A stretch of 64,000 nt of DNA. Origin: Benincasa hispida (Eukaryota > Streptophyta > Magnoliopsida > Cucurbitales > Cucurbitaceae). The position numbers and the translations under genes were made by a program. This document shows positions 35,601-46,690 of this stretch, piece after piece. Positions within the stretch are counted from its first letter, which is position 1. Every line of letters starts with the position of its first letter. The notes beneath the pieces were generated by a model. The model did no database searches. It was not told the DNA's origin and saw only the letters and a program-made list of their open reading frames with translations. The DNA lies in NCBI RefSeq assembly GCF_009727055.1, contig NC_052351.1:9275744-9339743 (forward strand), read 5' to 3'.

Positions 35601-37335
35601 TTGGTGATGAAAGAATGACTGAAGACCACTCTGAGATGAAATTCTTTAATGTTCTTCAAACTCTTACCAATCCTATTCAAACGGATCACCCTGATTAGCT
35701 TGAAGAAGAAGAGACGAGGATAGAAACAAAAACTCAAGAACCTCAACCTCAAAACTTAATAGACTACACTCTAACAAGAAACAGAACTAGAAGGGAAAGA
35801 AAGCCATCTCAAAGGTATAAAAAGGATGATTATGTTGCTTTTGCTAACCTTTGTGATGACCTAAATGATGATGAACCTAAAAGTTATGAAGAAGCAGTCA
35901 ACGACAATGAAAGCAAGCAGTGGGTGAGGACAATGAATAGTGAAATGAGTTCTTTATATAATAATGAGACATGGACCTTGGTTACTCTACCTCCTAAATA
36001 GAAAGTGGTGTCCTGTAAATGGATCTTTAAGAAAAAGTTGGGAAAATCTGATGAAGGTGGAGTAAAATATAAGGCTGGAATAGTAGCTAGGGGGTACACT
36101 CAAAGAAAAGGGTTGTACTCCTAGCTATAATGACCTGCAGAAACCTAGAGCTAGAACAACTTGATGTAACCACAATTTTCTTACATGGAAAATTTGAAGA
36201 GACTATCTATATATCTCAGCCTGAAGGCTACAAGAAGAAATGGTCAGAAGATCTAATTTATTTACTGAAGAAGTCTTTATATGGGCTTAAATAGTCTCCA
36301 AGGTGTTGGTATAAACATTTTGATGAGTTTATATCTAGTCTACAGTTCAAAAGAAGCAGCTATGATTCATGTATTTACTTAAGGGAGTGTGAAAATAAAG
36401 AAAAAGCATATCATCTACTATATGTAGATGATATGTTATTGGCTAGAAGTAGTATGACTAAATTAAATGAAATCAAAGCTCAAATGAGCAAAGAATTTGA
36501 TACGAAAGACTTAGAGGCAACAAGGAAAATTCTAGGAATGGAGATCTACAGAAGCAGAAGTAAGGGAGCATTATTTCTTTGTCAGTCAGACTATGCTTCT
36601 AAAGTACTAAAGAGGTTCAACATGGCAAATGCCAAGGCTTCCCGTAGCTCAACACTTCAAACTCTTAACCCAAGACTCTCCATCTACTGAAGAACAGAAG
36701 AAAGTGATGGGGAAAATTCCCTATTTTAGTGCCACAGGTAGCCTAATGTAATTGATGGTGTGTACTAAACCTGATTTAGCATACTTGCTCACTGCTCTAG
36801 CCTAGTGAGCAAGTATATGGGGAACCTAAGGAAGGCCCATTGGAAAGCTACCAAATGGATACTAAGATCTCTTACTGGCACTCAAAAGAGAGGATTCCTA
36901 TACAAACACCCTAACACAACTAGCCTAATCCTATCAGGCTACTAAAATTCAGATTTCGCTGGTGATATGGATAAACGATGATCCCTATCAGGGTATGTGT
37001 TTCAGTTTGGAGGAAATACTATAAGATGGAAGTCAAGTTTACAGTCTATTGTGACCCTATCTACGACAGAAGCAGAGTTTATTGCTTTATCAGAAGCTGT
37101 CAAAGAAACTAAATGACTGCAAGGATTATATCAAGATTTGGTTTTAAACAGAAAACAGTAGACATACATTGTGACAACCAAAGTGCAATATGTTTAATAA
37201 AAAATCCTCAATTCCATAACAAAACAAAACATGTAGACATACGTTTACACTTTATAAAAAATGAGGTGGAGAAAGGTGAAATTAAAATTGAAAAGGTCAA
37301 GACAGAAGAAAACTTATCTGATTTTTCTGACTAAA
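35601..37335 (+). pseudogene. Copia element 4: RT and RNase H relic
   Basis: The RT starts with SYEEAVND..S.QWVRTMNSEMSSL and has ETWTLV, KVVSCKWIFKKKL and ARGYTQRKG, then a frame break and a short deletion near 36120. It resumes with LEQLDVTTIFLHGK, YISQPEGYKK, SLYGLK, LLYVDDMLLA (36418-36447) and SKEFDTKDLEATRKILGMEI. The RNase H has a damaged first half, then DIHCDNQSAICLIKNPQFHN and TKHVDIRLHFIKNEVEKGEI. Stops are frequent. Confidence 0.85.
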
Positions 37336-38040
37336 ATTGTGCCTTGGTCCAAGCTAGATTATTGCTTAGGTCTACTAAAAATAATAAACCATCAAGCTGA
37401 AGGGTGAAGCTACAAAACAGATTCAAGGTATGAGAAATTTTAGCTCAAGGTGAAGAGTTGTAAAAGAAACTGAGCTAAAATTACCTTTCAATATTTGCTT
37501 CAGCTGAATGCCTTTTGTTCCAACTCACCTCGTGCATGAAACAAAAAGACAGTTAGAGAAGTTAGCTGAAACAGAAAGACCAACTTCTGTAACTTATAGT
37601 TTTGTTCTAGCAAATTGTGTATATACTTATAAAAAGCTGAGAGAAAAATCATCTATGAGTGAATCGGAAAACAAACATAGAGAAAATCACTTTGAAACTT
37701 AAATAAAAAAGTCAGAATCATACTTTGAAAGTGGATGTAAGTCTAGAACGACTGAACCACTATAATCACTCTACTTTTTTCTTTTTGTTTGCATATTTCT
37801 TGTGTTGATTCTTCAACCAAATTCTGGGCAAAATATCTGTTTGAGAGCTGAAGTTTTTTCTTTTGTTTGATACACATCAACTACGAGGCAAATTCTTTGC
37901 CACACTTGTCACCTACTTCTTTTCAAAATCAAGCCATGCAAATTTCGAACTGTATTTTGTTTTTGGGCTTCTGAAAGACTGGAAAATAAGACCAACAGTC
38001 CTAGTCTTTTGGGCTCAACACCATTAATAGTGAAAATATA
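37336..38040 (+). other. 3' end region of copia element 4, probable 3' LTR
   Basis: After RNase H comes a weak purine tract (CTCAAGGTGAAGAG, about 37443-37456), then TGTAAAAGAAACTGAGC, a plausible LTR start at 37458. It contains TATACTTATAAAAAGC (TATA-like, about 37620). The LTR end is not located; no second copy exists in the window for comparison. Confidence 0.4.
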
Positions 38041-38780
38041 GGGGAGAGGGAAGGAGAGGGAAGATTATATATTTTAAAATCAAATAAATTAAACATCACG
38101 TCCACAAAAGTTAATATAAAATTAATTGTTTTTTTTTTTTTATCATAAAATAGATTGTGATTAAATTTATTAAAATTACTTTTAAATCACACATCCATTT
38201 CACTTTTTAAAAAATTTTCAATTTTTAATTTTGTCTTCAAAATTACATTTATTTTATGTATCACGTATCATTCTGATAGAACAACAAAAATCTATCCTCT
38301 AATTTTCCATAAGTTGAATGCAAAACTTTATTAAAAATCATACAATTATCAATTATTTTATATAAAAAAGTGAAGCTATTTCTCCTCAAAGTTCATTATG
38401 ATAAAATTTTTGGTTGTTTGTTGGACTAGATATTCACAAGAGATCCTCCAAAGGTAGGATTTGATTGTAGTATGGAATTAAAAGTAAATTATTAAAGGAA
38501 TTCAATAATAACGCAGTTAATAAAATATGAGGTTATATACAATATTCTACCGATGTTCAAGAAGAAAAATATTGGGTGGGAAGTTGAAGCAAATAGTTCG
38601 CAGTATCTAGAAAGATAAATAACAATCAAATGAACGTAAAAACTAATAAACAATGGAATGAAATACGGTAGAAAAAGAATATAAACAAAAACAAGGCAAC
38701 GTTTGCTAACAATTTGATTTTTTTAATCTTAATTAATTTCAATTTCTATGTGCCAATAATTAGCATGCTTTGAAATATCA
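38041..38780. other. AT-rich spacer
   Basis: No gene is seen. It includes repeat R copy 3 (38525-38637). Confidence 0.4.
38525..38637 (+). repeat. Interspersed repeat R, copy 3
   Basis: TATGAGGTTATATACAATAT, ACCGATGTTCAAG, GGGAAGTTGAAGCAAATAG and CTAGAAAGATAAATAAC are collinear with copies 1 and 2. Confidence 0.45.
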
Positions 38781-39425
38781 TTATGACAACTTATTGGGTG
38801 AAAAATTTATTATTTCAAAATAAGAGGGAACCAATCTTTGGTTGGTGAATCTCACGTTGGAGAATTTTGAAAAGGAAGTCTCCCTTTTGTACCTCAACTT
38901 TGGGCTATGGGTTTGGGCCCCAAGGGATATCCATGTTTTGGAAGGAGTGAGAAGATAGACTAATGTGGGTTCGGTGGACGTCCCACACGCACGCACGCCG
39001 CCACCGTCTGTGGTCTTCTGCGCATGCGTCATCTAGCCCGCCCTCACACGTTCAGAGGCTGCATGACACAATTCACCATTACACTTCCTTCTATCGCAGG
39101 CTCTCCTCTACATACTTTCTTTTCTGGCTTCCATTTTTCGTTTTCCGAGCATTCAGTCAAAAAGGGTGTGTGTTTCGGTCGGTAACAGTGCATTTCCAAT
39201 CGGATTTTCTTTTTAGACTGTTTTATCCTGGGGAGGACTTAGCACTATTCCTGACCTGCTTGCACACTTGGACAGAGCCGCAAAATGTCTTATAGAGATC
39301 GAGCTTCACAACTCAGCCTATAACGAGCTTCTATTTTGTAGGTTCCGTTCTTTGCTCGACCGCCGTAACCTGACCGTTTGCTGTTGTCCTGTTCATCGTT
39401 TGAGAATATTGCCGTTGACAACAAA
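38781..39425. other. GC-rich island of unknown nature
   Basis: A locally GC- and CpG-rich stretch (for example ACGCACGCACGCCGCCACCG near 38985) in an AT-rich setting. Open frames of 83 (minus) and 110 codons (plus, 38963-39295) overlap it, but neither shows a domain. It could be a solo LTR or the promoter and first exon of a lost gene. It ends just before the SRF-derived fragment. Confidence 0.35.
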
Positions 39426-39446
39426 CTAATAAGTTGCAAGAGATAC

Positions 39447-39509
39447 ATGGTTGCTAAAACGAACTTTATTACTTATTTATTTGCGTGATTCCTCCTAGCT
39501 CAGGGTTAT
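39447..39509 (+). pseudogene. Fragment of the SRF gene (intron end plus start of a kinase exon)
   Basis: GGTTGCTAAAACGAACTTTATTACTTA and CGTGATTCCTCCTAGCTCAGGGTTATA (shown in parts) align without gaps to SRF positions 3399-3455: GTTGCTAACACGAA..ATTACTTA|GTC..CGATTCCTCCCAGCTCATGGTTATA. The match spans an intron-exon border, so it was copied at DNA level and not from mRNA. The AG acceptor is lost. Too short to encode anything. Confidence 0.6.
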
Positions 39510-39770
39510 AATAATTTACATCTAGCTATTTGAATCCAATACCACGACTCAATAACTTGGAATTAAACAATAAGAGAAATTTTCGACCAAAATAAGAAAA
39601 ATATACAAGTTATTTTCTCACTGCCATAGGAAACAATCACACTGAAAAAGAGCATTTAGCTCTCGACAAACAATAGTAATATGTCTAATGATGATAAAAA
39701 CAATAGTAATAAGTCTAACCATGAATCTTTCTTATCTCTCTTTGAAAAAATATATACTTAACTAGTAAGT

Positions 39771-40049
39771 AGTAACTTTGCTCTCCCTTCATCAGTATAG
39801 TTCTCAAATATAGTGATAAAATTGTATCATTTCTCTTGTAATAAAATCTAATATAATATGTTAATTTCAAAATTGAAAATTTTTGTTCTGATTGTCGTCA
39901 CTTCTTGGTCACTCAACAAAAAAAATATTGATGAAGGGAGCAAAGTACGATTTTGAAAGTAACATACTACATTGAACTTTATTACAAAAGAAATGATACA
40001 ATTTTATCGAGGTATTTGAGAATTATATGGATGAAGGGAGCAAAGTAAC
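39771..40049. mobile_element. Foldback / MITE-like element with 90-bp inverted arms
   Basis: The left arm (39771-39861) and right arm (39961-40049) are reverse complements with few mismatches. Both carry GAAATGATACAATTTTATC and GATGAAGGGAG(A)GCAAAGT in the same sense. The spacer is about 100 bp and holds one more GATGAAGGGAGCAAAGTA (about 39931). RNA from here would form a long hairpin. No coding sequence. Confidence 0.75.
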
Positions 40050-41311
40050 CAGTTAACTAACTATTTTTCCAAAGAAAGAAGAAAAATCCATGACTATAAA
40101 TATAATTAGTTATTATTTTTCCGATTGGAAAAATGCCAAATATCTGAAACAGATGCTTCCATCTTTATCATCACTGCAGAAATGATAAGTACATTTCATC
40201 AAAACCCATAAGAAAACTCCTAAGTAATAAAATGAATAAATAGTAGAGAAATCCGAATTCTGCAAACAAACATCCAATTTATTATTCCAGATCTGGGTCT
40301 TTGTTCCTAGCTGCGGCCGAATGGTAGCGCATGGAACATTGACAGAGTGACAACGAGCATATTTGGTTGAGTTAGGAGCAGCTGAACGACGATGAGGTGG
40401 TGAGCATTGAACGACAACAGCCAATGGCGGTGAGCGTCAGAGTACTGACGAAGACAATGTAAAATAGAGAAAGAAGGGAAAGAGAGAAATAGGGATTGCC
40501 ATGGAGAAGACGAAGTTGGAGAAGGGGATATGATATCAGAGGAAAAAGAAAGGAATTGTAAGAGAACACAAAAATTATTTTTCTAACACAATTATGTTTA
40601 ATTTGTAATTTTCTATTCTATTTCATTTTTTATTTATTCTTTTTTGTCAACTCACCAAATTTTTAAGTTTGGTTAAAAGTATCAAGGCCAAAATTAAACA
40701 TCTGAAAGTATCAAAATTTTAAATAAGTGGAGAATTACGTATTGTAGTCGACTGACTATCCTTCACAAAATTATTAGACTTAACTAGAGCTATTGCATGA
40801 GCCTTTAGGTGTCACATCCCGCCCCAAGTTACCCTATCAAACCTAAGACGTGACATGACAACAATAGATTTCAATTAACTATGAAATCTACTGTCAAACT
40901 CTAATAACATTTTTTTTTTCAACCTAAGTGGCTAACAAAACATTCATTGTAAAAATTGTTAGAAATAAAATTTATTAAATCAAATTTTATAAAAATTTCG
41001 GCAAAGTTTCCCTGAAAAAATTGATAAACCCTATCAAAAGAAGGAAAACTCTATAAATACTCCCAAGAAGAATACTTTCAAGAACATAATTTCAAAGGTT
41101 AAATTTTACATTCTCAAGTGAAATTCAAAACTCTGTAAGACGATGTAAATCGCAAGCCATTTCAAAACTTGAGTCAATAAAAACATATAGAAATTTCATA
41201 AAAGTAGTTCTTGGAGACATAATCATAAGCAAGTAAAAGTCATCATCAAATCTGCATCCAAATCTCTGTCATACTGGTGTAGAATAAACACGCACAACAG
41301 AGTAATCTCTG
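40050..41311. other. Intergenic sequence, no confirmed gene
   Basis: A minus-strand frame at 40113-40424 (103 codons) begins MAVVVQCSPPHRR, overlaps another at 40372-40569, and shows no domain. The patch 40290-40440 is less AT-rich and contains GCGGCCG. TGTCACATCCCGCCCC (about 40811) looks like the start of a repeat, but no partner copy is in the window. Confidence 0.3.
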
Positions 41312-42124
41312 TGAAAAATATAAGCTCATACATCAACATTCAAGAAGTTGTTTCACATTTCTTTAATCTGTACAATTAGTTATTGTAACTACTTGTATCA
41401 GAAAATAGTATAAATACTCATCATTTACAAATTTTTAGATAAAACAACTACAAAGCTTCAAGAAAACTTGAAAGATCTATAAAAGGAAAAAGAGTCTGTG
41501 ACTTAGCTTCTTTAATAAAACTCTCTCCTTCCCGTGGACATAGGCTTTAATAGCCGAACCACGTACATCGCTAAGTATTTTTCTTCTTCTCTTCTCATCG
41601 TCTATAAGATAGCTCAAGATAGCTCGATCGTTTACCATTTTCTTCATATCATCTAGAAGATCGACCGATCATCTACCTTTTCTTTCAGCAATCGTCTACA
41701 CGACTGCATGATCGTTTACCTTTTCTTTCTGTCATCGTCTACCCGATTGCAAGACTCCTACGTCGTATACTCAAAGCAATCGCACAGATCAAACAAGAAA
41801 ATATTAGGGTTAGAAGAAAGTAAAAGAACATAGAAGGCGGAGAATGAGAGAATCAGAAAACTAGAGAGAGAGATAAATTTTAATTTGCATTAATCACCCA
41901 TAAGAAAAAAGGAGTTCTTTTCATTTTTTCATTAGATAAAGAGCAGTGGGATCGACCATGTGTAAGGCATCAGCTGGAAAATCATGGGCTCTTGTGAACC
42001 AAGTTCTCTACCAACCAAAATACTTGGGACAAAGAATAGGGCTCTCAGTTTGGATCAGCAAGTAAAGGGCCTTACTTTATTTTCATCATTTGGGCTATTT
42101 TTTTTTTCCAGAAGCAGGCCCACA
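41312..42124 (+). repeat. 5' LTR of copia element 5 (plus strand)
   Basis: Starts TGAAAAATATAAGCTC and ends AGGCCCACA. Similar over its whole length to the 805-bp LTRs at 43826 and 48730, but in opposite orientation. It has a TATA-like TATAAATA (about 41409) and a series of ATCGT(C/T)TACC motifs (41605-41775). Confidence 0.8.
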
Positions 42125-42127
42125 AAG

Positions 42128-42140
42128 TGGTATAAGTGCA
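42128..42140 (+). other. Mutated primer-binding site of copia element 5
   Basis: TGGTATAAGTGCA stands where TGGTATCAGAGCA is found in the sister element. It follows the LTR after the same 3-base spacer AAG. Confidence 0.65.
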
Positions 42141-42195
42141 ATAGACATTCAAGATCTCAATTCTTGGAGAATCAAGACACAAGTTTTCATCCAAA

Positions 42196-42475
42196 ATGTC
42201 AGTAACAAGGTTTGAGGTGGAGAAATTCGATGACAAAGGAGACTTCGGACTGTGGAAGGCCAAGATCAAGGCGATACTCGGCCAATAGAAAGCCCACAGA
42301 GCCCTTCTTGATCCATCAACACTCCCTGCCATAGTGACAGCTCAAGAGAAGGAGGATTGGGAGCTGGCAGCCTACGGCACGTTAGTTCTTAATCTAAGTG
42401 ACAGTGTTCTTAGACAAGTTTTAGATCAAGAAACTGCATATAGAATATGGACTAAGCTAGAAGAGTTGTTCGCCA
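42196..42475 (+). pseudogene. Copia element 5: truncated gag
   Basis: ATG 42196. Reads MSVTRFEVEKFDDK, FGLWKAKIKAILGQ, an in-frame TAG (Gln codon to stop), then KAHRALLDPSTL, VTAQEKEDWELAAYGTLVLN and RQVLDQETAYRIW.KLEELFA. It is closely similar to the gag at 47632-48660. Similarity stops at about 42475; the rest of the element is absent and unrelated sequence follows. Confidence 0.85.
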
Positions 42476-42795
42476 GAAGAACACCACATGCCATGGAAAA
42501 GGTCTTCGTCGGAGGCCAACGGAGGGAGGTTATGCGTACTCTGCCGTTGAGCTGAGTTGGAGAAGGAAAAAGCAAGGAGCTTGTGAAGGAGGTGGGTTCA
42601 CAGCCTTGAGATGGAGGAAGAGAGGGAGAAGATGAAGATTTGAATTTTCTTTTCTTTTCCTTTCTTTTTTTCTCTTTCCCTCTTTTTTTATACATCATAA
42701 TCAATCACTTACATCAGTTGGATCTTAGAAAGCAAAAATGATTGGTGACAATATTATGTATACAAATCAACTTATGAGCATAATGCTTCTAATCT
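42476..42795. other. Unidentified sequence between truncated gag and CACTA element
   Basis: The first 150 bases are fairly GC-rich and purine-rich (GGTCTTCGTCGGAGGCCAAC), then comes a T/C-rich stretch. No domain is seen. It could be captured or ancestral sequence. Confidence 0.3.
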
Positions 42796-43502
42796 CACCA
42801 GAAGAAATTCGGGCTTTAATGTCGGTTGGAAATCGATATTAAAGGGCTTTAATGTCGATTGGCAACCGACATTAAAGATAGTGTTATTAAAGCCCTTTAA
42901 TGTCGGTTGCCTTTAATGTCAGTTTTAAACTCACATTAAAGGGCTTCAATAACACCAATAACACAACCTTCAATGTCGGTTGCAACCAACATTGAAGGTC
43001 TTTAATGTCGGTTGCATCCGACATTGATTAAAGACCTTTAATGTCTATTTTATCAATTATTGTCCCTTTTTTTTTTAATTTCTATTGCCAAATCCATTTT
43101 TTCGATCAAAAAGTATAACATGACACATCATTATCGAACGTTGTAGCTATGACATATTATTCATGTATGGATTATAAATCTATTATATTTAATCCGCAAA
43201 TTCTGGTATAAAATTATAATTTAAAAGGCCGTACAATAATCCAGGCCTTGAAAACACAAATTACAAGTAATACAAATATTATGATTTTACAAACATTATG
43301 GGTTTACTGTCCCTCTCCACTCGGTAAGTATGGATCCATTTATAATTCTTTTTTTAACAGACCTCCAACTTCAGCAGTGTTGGTTATAGACATTTTTTCT
43401 GACCACTGTTGTTTAAAGGATCACAAACAATAAAGGTATAAGACAAAGGATTGAAAGTGAAAATGTGATCAGAATTCATATTCAACTAATATTCTTGTAG
43501 TG
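42796..43502. mobile_element. Small non-autonomous CACTA element
   Basis: 707 bp between 3-bp direct repeats TCT (42793-42795 and 43503-43505). The left end CACCAGAAGAAAT and right end ATATTCTTGTAGTG are imperfect inverted repeats of the CACTA type. The left 270 bases consist of palindromic units CTTTAATGTCGGTT / AACCGACATTAAAG, typical subterminal repeats. No transposase frame. A 3-bp target duplication fits the family. The first five bases are CACCA, so one end has a mutation. Confidence 0.65.
42812..43050. repeat. Palindromic subterminal repeat array
   Basis: At least eight units of (C)TTTAATGTCGGTTG in both orientations, often paired head to head, some with AATGTTGG or ACATTGAAGG variants. 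They would be binding sites for a CACTA TnpA-like protein in an autonomous relative. Confidence 0.8.
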
Positions 43503-43825
43503 TCTCTCTCCAGATGCAACTACGGGAACTTTAAGCACGAGCAATAGCTGGAGAAGCACCAATTACTATCAGAGATGTTCACAAAACCTATCACAAGAAT
43601 CTCTCTCAGAACTACACAGTTAGAAGTTTTAAGAAACCTTCCTGCAGACTAGACCACTTCCATCAATTGTTTGCCCATGGTGAAGTAAACTATCCAATAA
43701 ATTTCAAGCCAGCTAAAATGTAACAATTAATGTAAAATGTGTTCAAAAAGAAGACAAAGGTCGATGTTACTTTATGGAATTTAAGGTTATTATGACAAAA
43801 TAGACAAACAACACAAATAATAATA
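43503..43825 (+). other. Unidentified sequence with a 62-codon open frame
   Basis: From 43535 to the stop at 43721-43723 a frame stays open: ARAIAGEAPITIRDVHKTYH..., ending FKPAKM. There is no start codon at its beginning, so it would be an exon fragment at best. I do not recognise the family. Confidence 0.25.
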
Positions 43826-44630
43826 TGTTGGGTCTGCTTCTGTGAATTAATGAAATTTTTAGCCCAAATGATGAAAGTATATGTGAGCCTTTGCTGATCC
43901 AAACCGAGAGCCCAGTTCTTTTGCCCCAAAAACTTTGGTTGGTAGAAAACTTGGCTATTATGTGCCCACGATTTTCCAGCTGATGCCTTACACGGGGTCT
44001 GTACCACTGCTCTTTGTCTGATGGAAAAATGAAAGAATTACTATCTTTCTGATGGGTGATTAATGCAAAAATAATTTTTCTTTCTCTTTCTTGCTCTTTG
44101 ATTCTCTCGTTCTCTACCTTCTGTGTTCTTTTGCTTTCTTCTAACCCTAATGCCTTCTTGTTTGATCTGTGCGACTGCTTTGAGTATACGATGGAAGAGT
44201 CATGCAATCGTGTAGACGAGGACAGAAGGAAATGGTGAACGAACATGCAATCGTGTAGACGATGGAAGAAGGAAATGGTAAACGATCAATCGTTCTTGTA
44301 GACGATATGAAGAAAATGGTAAACGATCATTCAATCTTGTAGACGATGAGAAGAAGGGGAAGGAATGCTCAGCGATATACGTGGTTCGATTATTTAAAGC
44401 CTACATCCACAGGAAGGAGAAAGTTTTATTGAAGCTAAGTCACAAATTCTTTTTCTTTTATATATCTTTCAAGTTTTTCTTGAAGCTATGTATGTTGTTG
44501 TATCTAAAGATTTGTAAATGATGAGTATTTATACTAATTTCTAATATAAGTAGTTACAATAACTAACTGTAAAAGTTAAAGAAATGTGAAATAGTTCTTG
44601 AATGTTGAATGTATGAGCTTATAATTTTCA
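43826..44630 (-). repeat. LTR A of the copia 6 array
   Basis: 805 bp, plus-strand start TGTTGGGTCTGC and end ATAATTTTCA. The element reads right to left, so this is the 3' LTR of the first internal region. It is nearly identical to the LTR at 48730-49534 and the same length. The left flank is TAATA (43821-43825). Confidence 0.88.
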
Positions 44631-44686
44631 AATCTCCACCTTAAGCTCAACATGCAAGCTCTTCTCCTTCTGGATTTAACATGTCT

Positions 44687-46690
44687 TCACCCTTTTTCAG
44701 GAAGTAGAAACCCGATCTGACCAAGACAGTTAGCAAGCTTGAGTTTACTTACAGGTTTGGTAAGCATGTCAGCTGCGTTCTCGGTGGTATGAACTTTTAG
44801 CACCTTGACTTTTCCTTTCTCTATTCTGTCTCTTATAAAGTGATACTTGATATCTATATGTTTGGTCCTTGAATGATAATGAGGGTTTTTGGAAAGGTGA
44901 ATGACACTTTGGTTATCACAGTAAATTTTAGCTATTGTTTGATTAATACCAAAGTCCTTCATCAATCTTTTTAACCACAGTGCTTCCTTTATTGCTTCTG
45001 ATAAAGCCATGTACTCTGCTTTTGTAGTTGATAATGTTGTGCTTGACTATAAATTTGCTTTCCAACACAACAAATTAGGACAAAAAAAGAATAGATAAAC
45101 TGTTAGAGATCTTCTTTTGTCTTGGTCACCTACAAAATTTGAATCAACATATCCATATAGCTCTAAATTTGATTCATTAGTACTTTGATATGTTCATTTA
45201 GACTGTTTAGACCAAATTAGATATCTTAAAATCCATTTTGTTGCTTCCCAATGTCTTTTTCTAGGGTTAGACATGTATCTATTAACTAGACTAGTGCTGT
45301 ATGATAAGTCTGGTCTAGTAGATATCATTAAGTACATTAGACTCCTTACTGCTTGATTATAAGGAATTGATTGCATTTGAGTCAAATGTTCTATGTTTGT
45401 TTCTTTTGGTGAGTTTTCAAAGGAAAGTTTAAAGTGTGTAGCAATAGGTATGGTGACTGGTTTTGCATTTGTCATATTAAATCTGTTGATTACTTTTTCA
45501 TAGTAACTTAGATGACTAATGGTTAGGGTTGAGGAAGTTCTGTCCCTTTAAATTTCTATCCCAAGGATCTTTCTAGACTGACCCAAGTCCTTCATGTCAA
45601 ATTCTCTCTTTAAGAGATTCTTGACATGAGTTAAATCCTCCTTAGATTTTCCTGTTAGTAATATATCATCAACATAGAGTAATAAATAGACTTTATCCTT
45701 ATAGGTAGTAGAGTTAATATAAGAACAAATATCATAGGAACTTATTTAAAATCCAATACTCTCTATGTAGTCATTAAACCTTCTGTACCAACATCTAGGA
45801 GATTTTTTTAGACCATATATTGAATTATTTAGGAGACAGTACATGCCTTCCTTTCCTTTTTCCTCAAACCCTTTAGGTTGAACCATATAGATAACCTCAT
45901 CTAAGTTTCCATGTAGAAAGGCAGTTTTAACATCTAGTTGATCTAGTTATAGATTATACTGAGCAACTAGAGATAAAAATAGCCTAATAGAGGTTTGTTT
46001 CACTACTGATGAAAAAATTTCAGTATAGTCTTGTACCTAACCTTCCCTCTAAGTAAACCCTTTAGCCACTAACCTTGCCTTGTACCTAGGTTTTTTATTC
46101 TTTGGTAGAACCTTCCTTTAGTTTATATATCCATTTAGAGGCTATAGGTTTACAACCTTTATGTAAAGGAACTAGGGTCCAGGTATTATTGATAGTGAGT
46201 GACTCCATCTCTTCACACATAGCTTGAATCCAAGACCTAGCATTAGGGTAGTTCACTACCTCTTCAAAAGTGGCTGGTTCTTGGTTATTAGGAGCTATTG
46301 TGGCATTTAAAACTAGGTTCATATAGTTAGTTTCAGTATACCTAGCTGGAGGAACTATCACTCTTCTTTGTCTATCCCTAGCCAAGGAATACAGACTTAA
46401 ATCAGGTATAACTTCAGTATTCCCAGTGTTCTCATTTGAGGCATCCTCTTCTTCTTTTTCTAATTCTATAGGAGGGTTTTCGTTAGTGGAAGAAACTTTA
46501 GGTGACTCCACCTCAATCCTAGTAGTATTAGGGCTATTAGGAACTTCATAGGATGTCTTTTCTTTTTGCATAAACATGTCTTTTTCTCTGAAAGTGACAT
46601 CTCTGTTGATAACAAACCTCTTTTCAATAGGATTCCACATTTTAAATCCTCTTGCTCCCGCAGAAAACCCTACTAACATACACTTTACTG
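44687..46690 (-). pseudogene. Copia 6 RT and RNase H relic
   Basis: The RT begins in the frame 46095-46679 with GFKMWNPIEKRFVINRDVTF (the end of the integrase C-domain and linker), EEVVNYP, SWIQAMCEEMESL, NNTWTLVPL and ASKWIYKLKEG. A frameshift lies near 46095. The YVDD codons are complementary to 45661-45680. The C-part frame 45194-45475 has QAVRSLMYLMISTRPDLSYS and RYMSNP.KRHWEATKWILRY. The RNase H (44687-45010) has ALSEAIKEALWLKRLMKDFG, KIYCDNQSVIHLSKN and RTKHIDIKYHFIRDRIEKG. The first RNase H part (about 45040-45190) is damaged. Confidence 0.87.

Noticed and set aside
40113..40424. 103-codon minus-strand frame as a host gene
   Set aside because: No recognised domain and no supporting splice or promoter signals; left as unassigned intergenic sequence.
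42812..43050. CRISPR-like array of palindromic repeats
   Set aside because: Repeats are unevenly spaced, in both orientations, inside a transposon with CACTA ends, in plant DNA.
43767..44246. Minus-strand 159-codon frame, repeated in part at 48912-49151
   Set aside because: Lies wholly inside the 805-bp LTRs; the similarity of the two frames is due to LTR identity and not to a protein gene.
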